The notes under the pieces were generated by a model. That model searched no databases and had not been told where the DNA came from. It saw only the letters and a list, made by a program, of their open reading frames with translations. Position numbers and translations under genes: made by a program. Below, piece by piece: positions 1 through 7,209 of a stretch of DNA of 7,209 nucleotides. The DNA is from Bacteroidota bacterium (GTDB taxonomy: Bacteria > Bacteroidota > Bacteroidia > NORP154): assembly GCA_002401055.1 (NCBI GenBank), contig NVRZ01000156.1, positions 1 to 7,209 on the forward strand, written 5' to 3'. The stretch's first letter is position 1, and each line of letters begins with the position of its first letter.

Positions 1-919
1 GATTGCTCGAAAAGTAAAGGGTATTCCCGTCAACAGATAAGCTTGCACTAGGCTCCAAATACTTACTATTAATGCTCGGGCCATATTTGACCGGCTTCTG
101 CCACACCTCATCCGCTAAAGTTGACACGTAGAGGTCTCCACCATCAAAGGTCTCATTCGTTTTGTAGGTTATTAACTTAGTTCCATCCGCCGACAAACCA
201 ACGCATGCATCATAATTATCCGTATTGATGTTCCCACTAATTCCAACAGGTGGAAGCCATTTCTCATTTTCCTTATACGAAATGTATATATCCTCAAAAT
301 ACCCACCATAGGGATCCAGCTTCCTTCCAGTACTTCCTTCTCTTCTCGAGGTAAATATCAGCACTGATTCATCAGCCGACACAACGGGAACATACTCTGG
401 AAATTCAGTATTAATCTGATCACCCATATTTTCAATTTTTACATCAACTTGTTCCTTTACCATTTCTCTTGCCCTCTTCGATGTAGCGATTCGAACATCA
501 ATTTCTAAATCATCAATTGACTTTTTCCCTTCACTATTCTTATAGATTTCATACAACTCTATTGCTTTGTCAAATTTGTATTGTAAGTGATACCAGTTCC
601 CTAGGCTGAAATGGGCTTCGGTATGCCCTCCATCGCTAGCAATCTTAAAATACTTGGCCGATATTGATCTGGAGCTATTGGTTACCAACTTACATATACC
701 CAATCTAAAATTTAACTCAAGCGATGTGCTATCTACCAAGTATATGCTGTCATAAATGTTTTGAGCACCCATATAGTTGCCGTAATTGAAATAATAGTTG
801 GCTTCCTTCATCAGCTCCTTTTGAACCTTGGTATACTTAACCTGCGCCATTGCACAGACTATCCCTATGAAATAACACACGGACACCCAAATTGACATAT
901 GCAGCAGTCGCCTCATCAT
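1..919 (-). CDS. TPR / PD40 (WD40-like) envelope protein, N-terminal part; PorE/OmpA-family-like
   Basis: The frame is open for 306 codons from ATG at 919-917 to the window edge, so the C-terminus is missing. The start reads Met-Met-Arg-Arg, followed by a hydrophobic stretch (about residues 8-22) and AMA/Q at 23-26. This looks like a signal peptide cut after residue 25. Residues about 36-64 and 98-126 look like TPR helix pairs, for example NYGNYMGAQNIYDSIY and AHFSLGNWYHLQYKFDKAI. From about 170 there are three PD40-type motifs: FPEYVPVVSADESVLIFTSRR-like (173-193), a second centred on LSADGTKLI (242-250), and LSVDGNTLYFSSN (294-306). This N-terminal order is typical of Bacteroidota TPR-PD40-(carboxypeptidase-regulatory)-OmpA proteins, including PorE of the type IX secretion machinery. 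Whether an OmpA-like peptidoglycan-binding domain follows cannot be seen. The gene starts within the adhesin's stop codon, so the two are probably co-transcribed and coupled. An alternative is a generic PD40 protein without OmpA. Confidence 0.85.
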   Translation of the reverse strand, partial: MMRRLLHMSIWVSVCYFIGIVCAMAQVKYTKVQKELMKEANYYFNYGNYMGAQNIYDSIYLVDSTSLELNFRLGICKLVTNSSRSISAKYFKIASDGGHTEAHFSLGNWYHLQYKFDKAIELYEIYKNSEGKKSIDDLEIDVRIATSKRAREMVKEQVDVKIENMGDQINTEFPEYVPVVSADESVLIFTSRREGSTGRKLDPYGGYFEDIYISYKENEKWLPPVGISGNINTDNYDACVGLSADGTKLITYKTNETFDGGDLYVSTLADEVWQKPVKYGPSINSKYLEPSASLSVDGNTLYFSSN

Positions 920-921
920 TA
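914..921 (-). promoter_or_regulatory. TAATG stop/start overlap with tandem ATG ATG start
   Basis: The adhesin stop TAA (921-919) shares its last A with the first ATG (919-917) of the TPR-PD40 gene, and a second in-frame ATG follows at 916-914. An AAGG lies 2 bases before the first ATG and 5 bases before the second, so the second is the better spaced start if a Shine-Dalgarno contact matters. In Bacteroidota it often does not. No promoter or terminator fits between the genes, which implies one transcript and probable translational coupling. Confidence 0.7.
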
Positions 922-3900
922 CCTTATTAAAGTTACATCCCCGAGTAAGTTCACTTCCTTACCATCAAAAAACCTCACCCATATTTTCCATACATAGGCA
1001 TCCGCCTGGCTAAGTCTACCCTTATAGTAGCCATCCCATCCAATCTTTACATCAAAGGATTCAAACACCAGTTCTCCCCACCTGTTAAATACCATCATGT
1101 GAAAGTCATCCACATAGTCAACAATAGGAAAGAAGACATCATTGTTAAATATGTTGATATCATACCCTCCGCCATTCGGCCCATTTGGATTTGGCGTGAA
1201 GGCATTAGGCACCTTAATATCATAGTTGGGTTCAACAATCACCGTCAGACTGCAGGTATTCATACACTTATACTGATCTGTTATTGTGAGCACAGCATTG
1301 TATAATCCGGTATCTTGATAAATATGTGTAGGATTCCTAATGCTTGAAGTATCGCTGTCTCCAAAGTCCCAATTGTAAGTGATTGATTCACTTGCCGAAA
1401 AATTAACTGTGGCGTTTGCTATGTCAACAACGTTAGGATTAGCGCTACATGACACACCAGGTATAGCGGAGATAACTATAACTGTTCCACTTGTTGGTTG
1501 ATCCGAACAGGTTACCAAGGTTATATATATAGTATCAGGGCACCCGAACTCATTGGTTATAGCCAACATAACTATGTACGTACCAGTATCATTGTATACA
1601 TGAACTGGGTGTTGTTCTATAGAGTTTGTACCATCCCCAAAATCCCAATACCATGTGGATATCGAATCTCCCATGAATGGGTCACCAAATGAAAGGTCTG
1701 TAAATGCAACTGTTGGCTGCAAAATGGCCGAATCTATAGTTGCCGCACTAAAATCTGCTGTAGGCAATGGTGAGATAAAGATGGTACCTACATCACTCGA
1801 ATCCGTTTGACATCCATTTGCAGAAATAACTGACACCGACAAATTAAAGATGCCAACATTATCATAAACGTGAGTAATAAATGGGTTGGTAGTTGTATCT
1901 ACAGTCCCATCACCAAAATCCCAATAATAGGTGGACCCTTCCGGATTGGCAATTAAGTCTATAAATCCAATGGTTGCATTTTCACAAACGCTTATATCCT
2001 GTGGGAATATGCCAACAACTGGATATGGACTAACCTCAACAAGCACAGAATCAATAGCTTGAGGAGTTCCGCAGCCATCCGTTACGGATAAAACATAATA
2101 ACTTGTCTCCACTGGCCACACTGTAATCATGGCCGTTGTATCGCCCGTATTGCTCCAATAGTAGCTATAATCACCATCCCCACCCAAAACGGTAACCCCT
2201 ATTGTTGTGCTATCCCCCTCACAAATTGAATCAGGAAGCGTAAAAATTATAATAAATGGCGATACGTTTATTATAAAAGTATCTACAGCTTGGCAGCCCA
2301 AGCTATCCTCAACCGTAACAATGTAATAGGATGTGTCTACTGGCTGTACTGTGAAAGGCCCTTGCCCTATTGTATCTAGATCTCCACTCCAGATATAAGA
2401 TAAATTTCCTGTCCCACCATTAGCCGTAACACTTATTGGCACACTCATACCAACGCAAATAAGTGTGTCATTTGCCATAGCTATGACGATTTCTGGCTGT
2501 TCAGATAATGTAATACTATCCATATGCGCACAGCCGCCCCCGTCAATTATAGTAAGCGTATAACTTCCAGCAGGCAAACCAGTTACCGTGGAATTCGTTT
2601 GCTGAGAGGTATCTGAAATATTCCAGGTATAAGTATACGGTGCGATGCCCCCCGTAACATTTGCAGTGATTTCCCCAGTGCTATAGCCGTAGCAATTAAT
2701 ATCCGTAACTGATGAGAAAGTAATAAACAATGAATCTGGTTCCGTAATTATTACACTTACCAATGTGTCACATCCCATGAAATCCGTGACCATCACATTA
2801 AATGTATCCGCTGATAAATTTAAAGCTGTTGAATCGGTTTGACTAGTCGGATCATTCCACAAATACGTAAAAGGAGGTGTACCCCCAGATGCAGTCACTG
2901 TGGCAGATCCCGTACTATCACCCGCGCAGTTTACGTTTGCAACAATAGAAAACGAAGCGATAAGTAAAACCGGCTCTATAATTTCATGAGTCGCTAAAGC
3001 TTCACAGCCTAAGCTATCTATAACCGTAACAGTGTATATTCCTGCGCTTAAAGCAACTGCTGAATCAGTTGTCTGGGCCGAATCATCATCCCACAGATAA
3101 ACATAGGGGAAGGTGCCTCCAGACGCAGACACCAATGCCGATCCATTGTTTCCATCATTACAACTTACATCTGCACTATCTGTTATCGTTGCAATGAGCT
3201 CACTAGGCTCAATGATGGACGTATTCACGATTATAGAACAACCATTATTATCCGTTACAAGAACATTGTAATTTCCTGCCGATAATCCAGTTGCAGTTGC
3301 AGTTACCTGACTATCCGGATCGCTCCACAGATACGTGTAAATTCCGGCTCCTCCTCCAGCAGTAACGGTTACCTCTCCATCGCTTCCTCCAAAACAGCTC
3401 ACATTGGTACTATCAGATATAACCGCCGTGAATGATGCAGGTTCATTAACTACAAATACTACACTGTCCGTACAACCGTTAGTGTCTGTAACAACTGCAG
3501 TTACTGTCCCAGCACCTAATCCGACGGCCATAGAATCACTCTGAACCGGCACCGTGTTCCACGAATAAAAATATGGAGGCGTTCCACCCGAAGGCAATGC
3601 CAAGGCAGTACCATCATTACCACCCGGGCAAGAAACATGAGTAACCGCCCCTGAAATCACGGTGAATACGCTGGGCTCCGTAATGCTTACACTTACAGAG
3701 GCTGTACAACCATTCGTATCTGTTACAAATACCGTGTGTGTTATGGGCTGCAAACCTGTAGCAATGGAATCAGTTTGAACCGGAGTTACGGAGGTCCATA
3801 AATAATCATATCCGGGTGTACCACCAGATGCAGTTGCAGTAGCCTGGCCATCAACGTATCCGTTGCAAGATATATTGATGACATTGGTTATGGTAAGTGA

Positions 3901-6900
3901 AAGCGTATCAGGTTGGGTGATAATCGTATCCGCCATTGCAAGGCATCCTTCTGAATCCATCAATGTTATGGTGTAGGATCCGGGGCATAGTCCGGTTGCA
4001 ACAGGATCTGTCTTTATTGGTGCTGTATTCCAGGAATAGCCGTAAGGCGCAGTGCCTCCAGAACCGACTACCGTCGCGGTGCCATCACAAGCGCCATTAC
4101 AGCCTGTGTTCGTAACGCTGGTTATAGTTGCTATCATACTATCTGGACTCGAAATTGGGATTGCAGCAACCGTGTCACAACCCTGTGCATCCGTTATGGT
4201 AACATTGTAGGTGTCTGCACTAAGTCCGGTGGCAACAGTGTCAGTCTGTGCTGGAATTGTACTCCACGAATAGGTAAAAGGAGGTGTTCCGCCACTCGCA
4301 TAGACAGTTGCCTCACCGTTAGAATCGCCAAAACAAGTAACGTCTTCAAAGTTAACACTATCTAATATTGGATCTGGGCCAGCAATAATAATCTGCTCAG
4401 TTTTCAGGCATCCGTTTGAATCAGTGACGGTCAGATAATAGACTCCGGCATACAAACCTGTTGCTGTTGAATCAGTTAGGAGTGAATCGTGGCTCCAAGC
4501 TAATGTAAAGGGAGGGGTACCTGATACAATACTAACAGTAGAGGTGCCGCTGCTTCCACCAAAACAATCTACTTCCTCAATTGAATCCTGAATAATAAAA
4601 ACTGCAATGTCATTGATCAAAACGACAGCTGTTCCTGCTCCCACACAACCATTGGCATCCATAACATCTACTGAATAAACGCCAGAAGAAATTGACGAGA
4701 TGGAATCAGTGGTTTCTCCTCCTGGACTCCACAAATATGAATATGGCAATACGCCTCCTGTTACAGCAACGCTGGCCGCACCATCACTATTTCCACAATT
4801 TGCATCCACACTTGTTGTGCTTATCAATACTGAATCAGGTGCGGTAATTATAACGGCAGAAGAAGAAGCGCAGTTATTGCTGTCAGTAACAGTTACAGTG
4901 TAGGTTCCAGCCATTAGTCCTGTTGCAATAGAAGTAGTTTGAGCTGGAGAGGTACTCCATGAAAATGAATATGGTGTCGTTCCTCCAGAAGCACTTGCAG
5001 TTACAGTTCCGTCACTTCCACTCTGACAAGTTACACTCGTGCTGCTCGCAATCAGAGCAACAACAAGAGTTGGTTCATCAATATTAACGCTTATCGATGT
5101 GTCGCACCCATTTGCATCTGAAACGATTACTGTATACAAACCTGCTGAGAGCCCGGTCGCTGCTGAGGAATTTTGCACAGGTACTGTGCTCCACGAGTAA
5201 GTGTAAAAAGGTGTACCACCTGATGCTAAAGCAGTTGCTGTTCCATCGCTTCCCCCGCTGCAACTTACAGCAGAGCTGTCCGTAATTCCAACGGCAAGAA
5301 ATTGAGACGGCTCAAAGATCGTTACGGTTACATTTCCAGTTGAACCGCAATTGTTTGAATCTGTAACCAAGGCAATGTAGGGACCTGCAGATAGTCCGGT
5401 AGCTGTAGCTGTGGTTTGTGTAAATGGATCATCCCACGCGTATGTATACGGTGTTGAACCACCAGTTACAGTTACGGTTGCCTCTCCATTGCTGCCACCT
5501 TTACACTTTACATGGAATACAATAGGATCAAGACTTATAACAAGAACCTTTGGTTCTATGATAGTAACTGTATCTGAAGTTACACATCCATTTGCATCAA
5601 TAACGGTTATGATATATTCTCCAGGGCACAACCCTGTTGCAGTAGCATTTGACTGAAACGGGGTGGTATTCCATACATATGAATACCCTGGTGTTCCTCC
5701 AGATGCCGCCACCGTTGCCGTACCATCACAATCACCGTTACATCTAACATCAACTACCGATGTAATTGTATGCGTAAGCAGTGACGGCTCCGATATATAC
5801 ACGTTGGTCAGCGTGTCGCAACCATTGGCGTCAGTAATCGTTACAACATAATTTCCAACTGAAAGCCCACTTGCAGTTGCGTTACTTTGAGCAGATATAT
5901 CATTCCACAGAAAGGTATATGCAGCTGTGCCGCCTACGACCGTGACGGTCGCGGATCCATTACTCCCACCAAAACAACTTACATTCGAACTATCGCCAAT
6001 AGCTGCAGTAAGAAGATCAGGCTCCGTGATACCAATACTTGATGTAGTAATACAACCATATAGATCGGTTATTGTTACAATATAGTTTCCCGGAGTTAAC
6101 CCATCAGCCGTTGAAGTTGTTTGGGCAGAAACATCGTTCCATAAATAGGTATAAGCGGGAGTACCTCCTGTGGTTGAAACTGTTGCCTGCCCATCATCAG
6201 CTCCTTTGCAACTTATGATGCCACTTAGAGCCACACTCGCTGTAAGGAGTTGTGGCTCTACAATCAAAACCTCATTAAAGACGTCGCATCCGTTGGCATC
6301 TGTAACGGTTACCAAGTAAGTTCCTGCAGAAAAATTGACCGCTATGGAGTCAGTTTGCCCTGACAGATCATTCCATAAATAAGTGTAAGGTTGTGTACCA
6401 CCTGATGAACCCACCGTGGCGTTACCATCAGTACCGCCATTACATGTTACATGATTTACCGAAGAAATGCTGCTCGTCAGCAGAGGTGGTTCAGTTATCA
6501 CAACGCCATCAGATGTATTACAGCCATTGGCATCTACTATATTCACCGTATAAGTTCCAGGACACAAACCAGTAGCGCTTGCATTTGATTGTGCAGGTGC
6601 AGTGTTCCATGCGTACGTATACGCCGCAGTTCCACCTGATACAAACGCATTAGCAACACCATCACATGCTCCATTGCAACTTACATCTGAACCTACTACA
6701 TTTACTGTCAAGGACGAAGGTTCTGTGATTATCGCACTTGCTATAACGGTACAACCATTAACATCAGTAACAGTTGCTGTAAAGCTTCCCACCGAAAGGC
6801 CCGTTGCAGTAATTGCTGTTTGTGAAGACAGGTCATCCCACAGATAGGTATAAGAAGGCACTCCACCTGAAACTATTAAAGTAATAGATCCATCACCACC

Positions 6901-7116
6901 ACCATTACAACTTACTTCACTTAGTAAGGCATTTGCCAAAAGGGCTGAAGGCTCAGCTATCCCTATTGCCACCACTGAGTCGCAACCAAGGCCATCAGTG
7001 ACAGTTGCATAATAATTTCCGCTAGACAAGCCCGTGACAGTAGCATTGCTTTGAGAAGGAGTTGTACTCCAATTGTATGTGTACAATGGTGCTTCTCCTG
7101 AAGAGAAAACAGTGGC
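919..7116 (-). CDS. Giant SprB-repeat surface adhesin with T9SS type B sorting domain (5' end missing)
   Basis: This encodes the C-terminal part of a very large secreted surface protein, probably an adhesin related in design to the SprB gliding adhesin. The frame is open from 7116 to TAA at 919-921. In order it shows one partial and 19 complete SprB repeats (residues 1-1542, 77-81 residues each), two Ig/PKD-like domains (1543-1698), three PKD domains (1699-1954) and a CHU_C/type B T9SS sorting domain (1955-2055). The TTG at 7084-7086 is not a credible start. Ten further in-frame residues upstream (ATVFSSGEAP) complete the repeat's second strand, and then TAA at 7117-7119 breaks the frame. No signal peptide is present, although a T9SS cargo needs one, so the true N-terminus lies elsewhere and the gene is truncated or broken here. 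The 3' end overlaps the next gene by one base. SprB orthology cannot be claimed, because these repeats occur in many Bacteroidota proteins. The family and secretion route are well supported; the adhesin role is inferred. Confidence 0.93.
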   Translation of the reverse strand, partial: ATVFSSGEAPLYTYNWSTTPSQSNATVTGLSSGNYYATVTDGLGCDSVVAIGIAEPSALLANALLSEVSCNGGGDGSITLIVSGGVPSYTYLWDDLSSQTAITATGLSVGSFTATVTDVNGCTVIASAIITEPSSLTVNVVGSDVSCNGACDGVANAFVSGGTAAYTYAWNTAPAQSNASATGLCPGTYTVNIVDANGCNTSDGVVITEPPLLTSSISSVNHVTCNGGTDGNATVGSSGGTQPYTYLWNDLSGQTDSIAVNFSAGTYLVTVTDANGCDVFNEVLIVEPQLLTASVALSGIISCKGADDGQATVSTTGGTPAYTYLWNDVSAQTTSTADGLTPGNYIVTITDLYGCITTSSIGITEPDLLTAAIGDSSNVSCFGGSNGSATVTVVGGTAAYTFLWNDISAQSNATASGLSVGNYVVTITDANGCDTLTNVYISEPSLLTHTITSVVDVRCNGDCDGTATVAASGGTPGYSYVWNTTPFQSNATATGLCPGEYIITVIDANGCVTSDTVTIIEPKVLVISLDPIVFHVKCKGGSNGEATVTVTGGSTPYTYAWDDPFTQTTATATGLSAGPYIALVTDSNNCGSTGNVTVTIFEPSQFLAVGITDSSAVSCSGGSDGTATALASGGTPFYTYSWSTVPVQNSSAATGLSAGLYTVIVSDANGCDTSISVNIDEPTLVVALIASSTSVTCQSGSDGTVTASASGGTTPYSFSWSTSPAQTTSIATGLMAGTYTVTVTDSNNCASSSAVIITAPDSVLISTTSVDANCGNSDGAASVAVTGGVLPYSYLWSPGGETTDSISSISSGVYSVDVMDANGCVGAGTAVVLINDIAVFIIQDSIEEVDCFGGSSGTSTVSIVSGTPPFTLAWSHDSLLTDSTATGLYAGVYYLTVTDSNGCLKTEQIIIAGPDPILDSVNFEDVTCFGDSNGEATVYASGGTPPFTYSWSTIPAQTDTVATGLSADTYNVTITDAQGCDTVAAIPISSPDSMIATITSVTNTGCNGACDGTATVVGSGGTAPYGYSWNTAPIKTDPVATGLCPGSYTITLMDSEGCLAMADTIITQPDTLSLTITNVINISCNGYVDGQATATASGGTPGYDYLWTSVTPVQTDSIATGLQPITHTVFVTDTNGCTASVSVSITEPSVFTVISGAVTHVSCPGGNDGTALALPSGGTPPYFYSWNTVPVQSDSMAVGLGAGTVTAVVTDTNGCTDSVVFVVNEPASFTAVISDSTNVSCFGGSDGEVTVTAGGGAGIYTYLWSDPDSQVTATATGLSAGNYNVLVTDNNGCSIIVNTSIIEPSELIATITDSADVSCNDGNNGSALVSASGGTFPYVYLWDDDSAQTTDSAVALSAGIYTVTVIDSLGCEALATHEIIEPVLLIASFSIVANVNCAGDSTGSATVTASGGTPPFTYLWNDPTSQTDSTALNLSADTFNVMVTDFMGCDTLVSVIITEPDSLFITFSSVTDINCYGYSTGEITANVTGGIAPYTYTWNISDTSQQTNSTVTGLPAGSYTLTIIDGGGCAHMDSITLSEQPEIVIAMANDTLICVGMSVPISVTANGGTGNLSYIWSGDLDTIGQGPFTVQPVDTSYYIVTVEDSLGCQAVDTFIINVSPFIIIFTLPDSICEGDSTTIGVTVLGGDGDYSYYWSNTGDTTAMITVWPVETSYYVLSVTDGCGTPQAIDSVLVEVSPYPVVGIFPQDISVCENATIGFIDLIANPEGSTYYWDFGDGTVDTTTNPFITHVYDNVGIFNLSVSVISANGCQTDSSDVGTIFISPLPTADFSAATIDSAILQPTVAFTDLSFGDPFMGDSISTWYWDFGDGTNSIEQHPVHVYNDTGTYIVMLAITNEFGCPDTIYITLVTCSDQPTSGTVIVISAIPGVSCSANPNVVDIANATVNFSASESITYNWDFGDSDTSSIRNPTHIYQDTGLYNAVLTITDQYKCMNTCSLTVIVEPNYDIKVPNAFTPNPNGPNGGGYDINIFNNDVFFPIVDYVDDFHMMVFNRWGELVFESFDVKIGWDGYYKGRLSQADAYVWKIWVRFFDGKEVNLLGDVTLIR
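922..1224 (-). other. T9SS type B C-terminal sorting domain (CHU_C / gliding motility-associated)
   Basis: Residues 1955-2055 match the gliding motility-associated C-terminal domain family (TIGR04131, Pfam CHU_C). They carry VPNAFTPN (1959-1966), an N-rich turn, FNRWGELVFES (2000-2010), GWDGYYKG (2016-2023), YVWKI (2031-2035) and the terminal GDVTLIR ending exactly at the stop codon. This domain directs proteins through the type IX secretion system to the cell surface. Type B CTDs, unlike type A, are known to depend on a cargo-specific PorP/SprF-like partner in the systems studied. No PorP/SprF gene lies in the visible part of the window. Confidence 0.95.
1225..1992 (-). other. Three PKD domains in the adhesin
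   Basis: Three copies of the PKD hallmark W-D-F-G-D occur with Trp at residues 1722, 1814 and 1906. Each is followed about 15-20 residues later by H-V-Y or H-I-Y, then G-x-[FY] and a final beta strand. The third reads W-D-F-G-D-S rather than W-D-F-G-D-G-T. A longer Thr/Val/Ile-rich connector with two cysteines (about 1855-1882) separates the second and third. PKD domains are extracellular beta-sandwich spacers. Here they form the membrane-proximal part of the stalk, next to the sorting domain. Confidence 0.9.
1993..2460 (-). other. Two Ig/PKD-like domains in the adhesin
   Basis: Residues 1543-1620 and 1621-1698 form a distinct pair of 78-residue domains. Both begin I-C-x-G-x-S and carry V-T-x-x-G-G-x-G, S-Y-x-W-S, P-V-[DE]-T-S-Y-Y and a closing V-S-P. 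They resemble the Ig-like 'CHU' domains commonly placed just before PKD domains in Bacteroidota surface proteins. They lack the SprB D-G and E-P signatures, so I separate them from the repeat array. The second carries D-G-C-G-T in place of the usual G-C turn. Confidence 0.7.
2461..7116 (-). repeat. Tandem array of about 20 SprB repeats (period about 234 nt)
   Basis: Each unit follows the pattern S-C-N-G-x-x-D-G-x-A-T-V, then S-G-G-T-P-x-Y-T-Y-x-W, Q-T/S-x-x-A-T-G-L-x-x-G-x-Y, V-T-D-x-N-G-C and finally I-x-E-P. Unit lengths are 77-81 residues. Unit starts (residue) are 59, 136, 214, 292, 370, 448, 527, 608, 686, 763, 840, 917, 995, 1073, 1152, 1230, 1308, 1386 and 1464, preceded by one unit cut at 7116. 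The two constant cysteines near positions 2 and 54 probably form one disulfide per unit. Units are clearly diverged from one another, so this is an old array rather than a fresh expansion. Unit 10 (763-839) is the most divergent: it has lost one residue near its first cysteine and carries S-P-G-G in place of the usual N-D-x-S or S-T-x-P after the Trp. Confidence 0.93.
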
Positions 7117-7209
7117 TTATATAATGGTAATTCGCTATGCGCGTCCCATCATGGGGCGATGGCAAGCCTGGACGTGCCGTTTGGCGCGCCGGTTTCAATC
7201 ATCCATGAT
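7117..7209. other. Unassigned tail joined abruptly to a broken SprB repeat
   Basis: These 93 bases show no SprB residues in any minus-strand frame. In the adhesin frame they contain TAA (7117-7119), TAG (7135-7137) and TGA (7195-7197). The last 79 bases hold 47 G or C (59 percent), higher than the repeats. On the plus strand a frame is open from 7102 to the window end, with an ATG at 7159-7161 giving MASLDVPFGAPVSIIHD. This could be the edge of an unrelated gene but is too short to name. No terminal inverted repeat, tRNA or intron end is recognisable. Confidence 0.55.

Noticed and set aside
845..860. Lipoprotein lipobox at Cys22 of the TPR-PD40 protein
   Set aside because: The sequence before the Cys is G-I-V, with Val at -1, which is a poor lipobox. 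The AMA/Q site three residues later fits signal peptidase I better.
1099..1692. Short plus-strand frames opposite the CTD and PKD region
   Set aside because: They lie fully inside the well-supported minus-strand gene and show no recognisable domain.
4700..6847. Several plus-strand frames of 60-81 codons opposite the array, some with shared Val/Pro/Thr-rich wording
   Set aside because: They are antisense shadows of the SprB repeats. Their mutual similarity comes from the repeat on the other strand, and they have no independent coding signal.
7084..7086. TTG as the start codon of the large gene
   Set aside because: Repeat residues continue in frame for ten codons upstream, and no signal peptide follows the TTG, so it is an internal Leu codon of a truncated gene.
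7183..7190. GGCGCGCC palindrome (rare 8-base restriction site), a possible vector or linker mark
   Set aside because: It is one site in GC-rich sequence, with no recognisable vector sequence around it. It does not by itself show an artificial join.
7192..7209. GTTTCAATC at the window end, resembling the conserved end of many CRISPR repeats (ATTGAAAC on the minus strand)
   Set aside because: There is only one copy, no second repeat or spacer pattern within reach, and no cas gene. A nine-base match is easily due to chance.
7117..7209. Insertion sequence or group II intron end at the array break
   Set aside because: I see no terminal inverted repeat, target duplication, transposase residues or intron domain V-like hairpin. 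Only one side of the junction is visible.

Overview
The window fits a member of the Bacteroidota, most likely a gliding or type IX secretion (T9SS) lineage such as Flavobacteriales, Cytophagales or Chitinophagales. The evidence is one protein with a long array of SprB-type repeats, PKD domains and a C-terminal 'gliding motility-associated' (CHU_C, T9SS type B) sorting domain. That combination is, as far as I know, essentially confined to this phylum. GC in the large gene is roughly mid-40s percent (judged by eye on a few lines). I do not claim a genus.

Layout, all coding on the minus strand. (1) Positions 7117-7209 are about 93 bases that do not continue the large gene: the reading frame hits three different stop codons, no repeat residues are recognisable, and GC is higher (47 of the last 79 bases, about 59 percent). 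(2) Positions 919-7116 hold the 3' part of a giant surface protein, at least 2065 codons, with no signal peptide or true start in the window. Reading N to C it has one cut and 19 complete SprB repeats, two Ig/PKD-like domains, three PKD domains and a type B CTD ending in LIR. (3) Positions 1-919 hold the 5' part (306 codons) of a second gene, which starts inside the stop codon of the first (TAATG). It encodes a signal peptide, TPR-like helices and the first blades of a PD40 (WD40-like) propeller. It runs off the window before any C-terminal domain can be seen.

How they may work together (inference). The large protein would be exported across the inner membrane by a signal peptide now missing, moved through the outer membrane by T9SS via its CTD, and displayed as an adhesin-like filament. 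The overlapping downstream gene has the N-terminal order of TPR-PD40-OmpA (PorE-like) envelope proteins and is probably translationally coupled. It may help secrete or anchor this particular cargo.

Points worth a second look are the abrupt break inside a repeat at about 7117, a co-varying extra cysteine pair in repeats 2, 6 and 13, a contiguous block of five repeats lacking the otherwise constant Glu-Pro, the near absence of Lys/Arg over about 1880 residues, and the adhesin/TPR-PD40 overlap. None of these alone amounts to a new system. Most of the window is a recognisable giant T9SS adhesin. Residue numbers for the large protein count from the Leu codon at 7084-7086 as residue 1; unit 0 is the cut repeat and units 1-19 follow.
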